Source of the DNA: an uncultured Archangium sp.
GTDB taxonomy: Bacteria; Myxococcota; Myxococcia; Myxococcales; Myxococcaceae
Length of the DNA: 8,094 nucleotides
Reading direction: 5' to 3'
Assembly: GCA_946479335.1 (NCBI GenBank)
Contig: CAMLFP010000259.1
Location: forward strand, 1 to 8,094
In this document: positions 6,673-8,094 of the stretch, one piece after another
Numbering within the stretch: the first letter of the stretch is position 1
Layout: each line of letters starts with the position of its first letter
The notes under the pieces: generated by a model
Databases searched by the model: none
Seen by the model: only the letters and a program-made list of their open reading frames with translations
Told to the model about the DNA's origin: nothing
Translations under genes and position numbers: made by a program

Positions 6673-6801
6673 TCAGCGGCGGCGCGGGTGTCGCTTCACC
6701 GGCACGGGCACCGCGACAGGCGCGCGACGGCTGCCGAGGAGCAGGGCTCCAACCGCGAGCGCTCCCAGAATCACCGGCAACAACATCGTGACTTCCTGCA
6801 T
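6673..6801 (-). CDS. Small single-span membrane protein, function unknown (42 aa)
   Basis: I do not recognise this as a named family. The 42-residue product starts MQEVTMLLPVILGALAVGAL, has one hydrophobic helix at about residues 6-22, and ends in a basic, proline/valine-rich tail (SRRAPVAVPVPVKRHPRRR, 24-42). By the positive-inside rule the tail should be cytoplasmic and the short N-terminus outside. Support for it being a real gene is its strong ribosome-binding site (AAGGAG five bases before the ATG), its position directly before the glycosyltransferase gene with a seven-base gap, and a membrane-protein-like composition rather than the Arg/Ala noise typical of spurious frames here. The reading frame stays open far upstream, antisense to the receptor gene, but only this last part looks coding. 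It may help membrane placement of, or simply couple translation to, the glycosyltransferase; this is inference. Confidence 0.6.
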   Translation of the reverse strand: MQEVTMLLPVILGALAVGALLLGSRRAPVAVPVPVKRHPRRR

Positions 6802-6806
6802 GTCCG

Positions 6807-6812
6807 CTCCTT
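6807..6812 (-). promoter_or_regulatory. Ribosome-binding site of the 42-aa membrane protein
   Basis: Read on the minus strand this is AAGGAG, five bases before the ATG at 6801. It is one of the best Shine-Dalgarno matches in the window and is the main reason to accept the small gene. Confidence 0.6.
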
Positions 6813-6879
6813 CGGGTGAAGTTGATGCAAGGCTAGTCAACGTCACCTTCCCGACGCAATTCAGAGTGGAAGGATCACA

Positions 6880-6897
6880 CCCGCCGACACAGGCGGG
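6880..6897. repeat. Perfect 6-bp G+C hairpin upstream of the receptor
   Basis: CCCGCC, a six-base loop and GGCGGG form a perfect stem. It ends 21 bases before the receptor GTG. No run of T follows on either strand, so a classical rho-independent terminator is unlikely. It could be an operator or, if the transcript starts upstream, a 5'-leader structure; chance is also possible in such G+C-rich DNA. Confidence 0.4.
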
Positions 6898-6918
6898 AGC
6901 GGCTATACGGCCCCGCCC

Positions 6919-8094
6919 GTGCTCACCGCGCTCCTGCTCCAGCTCTTCGTCGCGCAGGCGCCTGACGCGGGGGTGTTGACGCCGCCGGTGCTGGTGCACT
7001 CGCCGCCGCTCGTCTACCCGGCCGACGCGGGCGTGGCGGAGGGCGATGTCGAGCTGCGGCTGGTGGTGGGCACCCAGGGCGAGGTGATGGAGGTGACGGT
7101 GGTGAACGCGCCCAACGACGCGTTCGCTGACGTCGCGAGCACCACCGCGAAGGCGCTCCGCTTCACGCCCGCGACGCAAGACGGCGCGGTCATCGCCGTG
7201 GTCATCGGCTTCCGCTACCACTTCGCGCCACCGCCCCCGCCGCAGCTCCCGGCGACGCTGAGCGGGAAGGTGATGACCAAAGGCACGCGCGAGGTGGTGC
7301 CGCTGGCGTACGTGTCGGCCGGCGACGCGGGCGTGGAGGCCGACGCCGAGGGGCGCTTCACGCTCGAGGTGCCGCCCGGCGAGTACCGCGTCATGGTGAC
7401 CGCCAGCGGCCATCGCACGCGCCAATTCAAGGAGACGCTCAACGCCAACCAGCGCGTGGAGGTCATCTACCGGCTCGACCGCACCTACTCGCGCCCGTAC
7501 GAGACGGTGGTGCGCGGCCAGGCCGACCGCGCGGAGGTGGCGCGCATGAGCCTCTCGGGCCCGGAGCTGTACGAGGTCGCGGGCACCGCCGGCCAGCCGC
7601 TCAAGGTGATGATGCTGTTGCCCGGCGTCGTCACCCCGATTTCAGGGCTGAACTACCCGGTGGTGCGCGGCGCGGTGCCGGCGGCGACGGGGCTGTACCT
7701 CGACGGCGTGCGCGTGCCGCAGCTCTACCACCTGATGGTGGGCGACCAGGTGGTGCACCCGCAGTTCATCGAGAGCATCGACTTCTACCCGTCGAACGCG
7801 CCGGTGCGCTTCGGGCGCATCTCCGGCGGCGTCATCAGCGCCAACATCGCCAGGTCGCGCGACGACCGCGTGCACGTCGTCGCCACGCCGGGCCTCACCT
7901 CGTCGAACGCCTTCATCGAGGTGCCCATCAAACAGACCGGCACCACCATCACCGCCGCGGGGATGGTGAACTACGCGCAGTGGCTGCTCTCCGCGCTGGG
8001 CGGCACGGGCGCGTTCGGCGAGGGCATCAAGCCGGAGCTCTCCTCGTGGGACTACCAGGCCCGCATCGAGCAGAAGGTCGGCAGCGGCAACATA
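6919..8094 (+). CDS. TonB-dependent outer-membrane receptor with N-terminal TonB-C-like domain (3' end outside window)
   Basis: The frame is open from 6826 to the window edge and gives 392 residues from the GTG at 6919, the only usual start that keeps the signal sequence. Residues 1-14 (MLTALLLQLFVAQA) form a short hydrophobic signal peptide that oddly lacks a basic residue. Residues about 22-102 resemble the TonB C-terminal domain, ending in the typical ALRFTPATQDG and FRYHF segments. A PPPPP linker (104-108) leads to a carboxypeptidase-regulatory-like beta-sandwich (about 112-187). The plug domain follows (about 193-310), with LLPGV (233-237), GLYLDGVRVP (258-267), IESIDFYPSNAPVRFG (284-299) and SGGVISANI (302-310). 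The beta-barrel begins near the cut. Such receptors import bulky ligands with energy from an inner-membrane ExbB/ExbD/TonB complex. The substrate is unknown. No good ribosome-binding site precedes the start; a GGGAG lies about 20 bases away. Confidence 0.9.
   Translation, partial: MLTALLLQLFVAQAPDAGVLTPPVLVHSPPLVYPADAGVAEGDVELRLVVGTQGEVMEVTVVNAPNDAFADVASTTAKALRFTPATQDGAVIAVVIGFRYHFAPPPPPQLPATLSGKVMTKGTREVVPLAYVSAGDAGVEADAEGRFTLEVPPGEYRVMVTASGHRTRQFKETLNANQRVEVIYRLDRTYSRPYETVVRGQADRAEVARMSLSGPELYEVAGTAGQPLKVMMLLPGVVTPISGLNYPVVRGAVPAATGLYLDGVRVPQLYHLMVGDQVVHPQFIESIDFYPSNAPVRFGRISGGVISANIARSRDDRVHVVATPGLTSSNAFIEVPIKQTGTTITAAGMVNYAQWLLSALGGTGAFGEGIKPELSSWDYQARIEQKVGSGNI

Larger units (their letters stand above)
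6802..6918. promoter_or_regulatory. Divergent intergenic region between the small-protein/GT9 unit and the TonB-dependent receptor
   Basis: These 117 bases lie between two outward-reading starts and should carry both promoters. The centre (about 6820-6880) is more A/T-rich than the flanks. On the minus strand a TTGACT (6840-6835) resembles a -35 box, but nothing like TATAAT follows at 16-18 bases. On the plus strand TATACG (6904-6909) resembles a -10 box sitting only nine bases before the receptor GTG, with no good -35. A perfect hairpin lies at 6880-6897. No clear Fur box was seen, so iron control of the receptor is not supported. Confidence 0.5.

Noticed and set aside
6880..6897. Hairpin considered as a rho-independent terminator
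   Set aside because: No T-run follows on either strand, and it sits between two divergent starts where no transcript should end.
6802..7425. Upstream extension of the small membrane protein frame to 7425 on the minus strand
   Set aside because: The extension is antisense to the receptor's TonB-C and carboxypeptidase-like domains and has shadow-like composition. Only the last 42 codons have a good ribosome-binding site and a membrane-helix pattern.
1..8094. Search for tRNA, rRNA, CRISPR arrays, insertion sequences, phage or defence genes
   Set aside because: None seen. No regularly spaced repeats, transposase-like frames or tRNA-like folds were recognised, and the window is almost fully covered by housekeeping-type genes.

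Overview
This window is G+C-rich DNA (about two thirds G+C or more by eye). Its genes are tightly packed and use G/C-ending codons and several GTG starts. The gene content fits a Gram-negative bacterium with an outer membrane, most likely a myxobacterium or relative (Myxococcota). The main reasons are a TonB-dependent receptor that carries its own TonB C-terminal-like domain, a GT9 heptosyltransferase-type enzyme and a PAS-GGDEF protein. The phylum assignment is inference from overall style; no rRNA or other marker gene is present.

Layout, left to right. (1) 1-1561, minus: N-terminal 520 residues of phosphoenolpyruvate carboxylase (ppc), cut by the window edge. (2) 1562-1653: short divergent promoter region. 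(3) 1654-2436 and 2433-3398, plus: a PaaX-family regulator and a membrane fatty-acid desaturase, joined by an ATGA stop/start overlap. (4) 3382-4704, minus: an RtcB-family RNA ligase whose 3' end overlaps the desaturase by 17 bp. (5) 4705-4796: divergent promoter region. (6) 4797-5684, plus: a PAS-GGDEF diguanylate cyclase. (7) 5685-6801, minus: a two-gene unit made of a 42-residue single-span membrane protein followed by a GT9 glycosyltransferase, abutting the cyclase end to end. (8) 6802-6918: divergent promoter region with a G+C hairpin. (9) 6919-8094, plus: N-terminal 392 residues of a TonB-dependent outer-membrane receptor, cut by the right edge.

The genes do not form one pathway. They look like an ordinary chromosomal stretch of anaplerotic metabolism, lipid modification, RNA repair, second-messenger signalling, surface glycan synthesis and outer-membrane uptake. 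Two likely co-expressed pairs stand out: PaaX-like regulator with desaturase, and small membrane protein with glycosyltransferase. Every gene end is explained, no stretch over 300 bases lacks a gene, and I saw no tRNA, rRNA, CRISPR array, insertion sequence or phage gene. I found no convincing new multi-gene system. The most useful leads are the regulator-desaturase coupling, the small protein, the altered acidic residues of the GT9 enzyme and the receptor's domain fusion.
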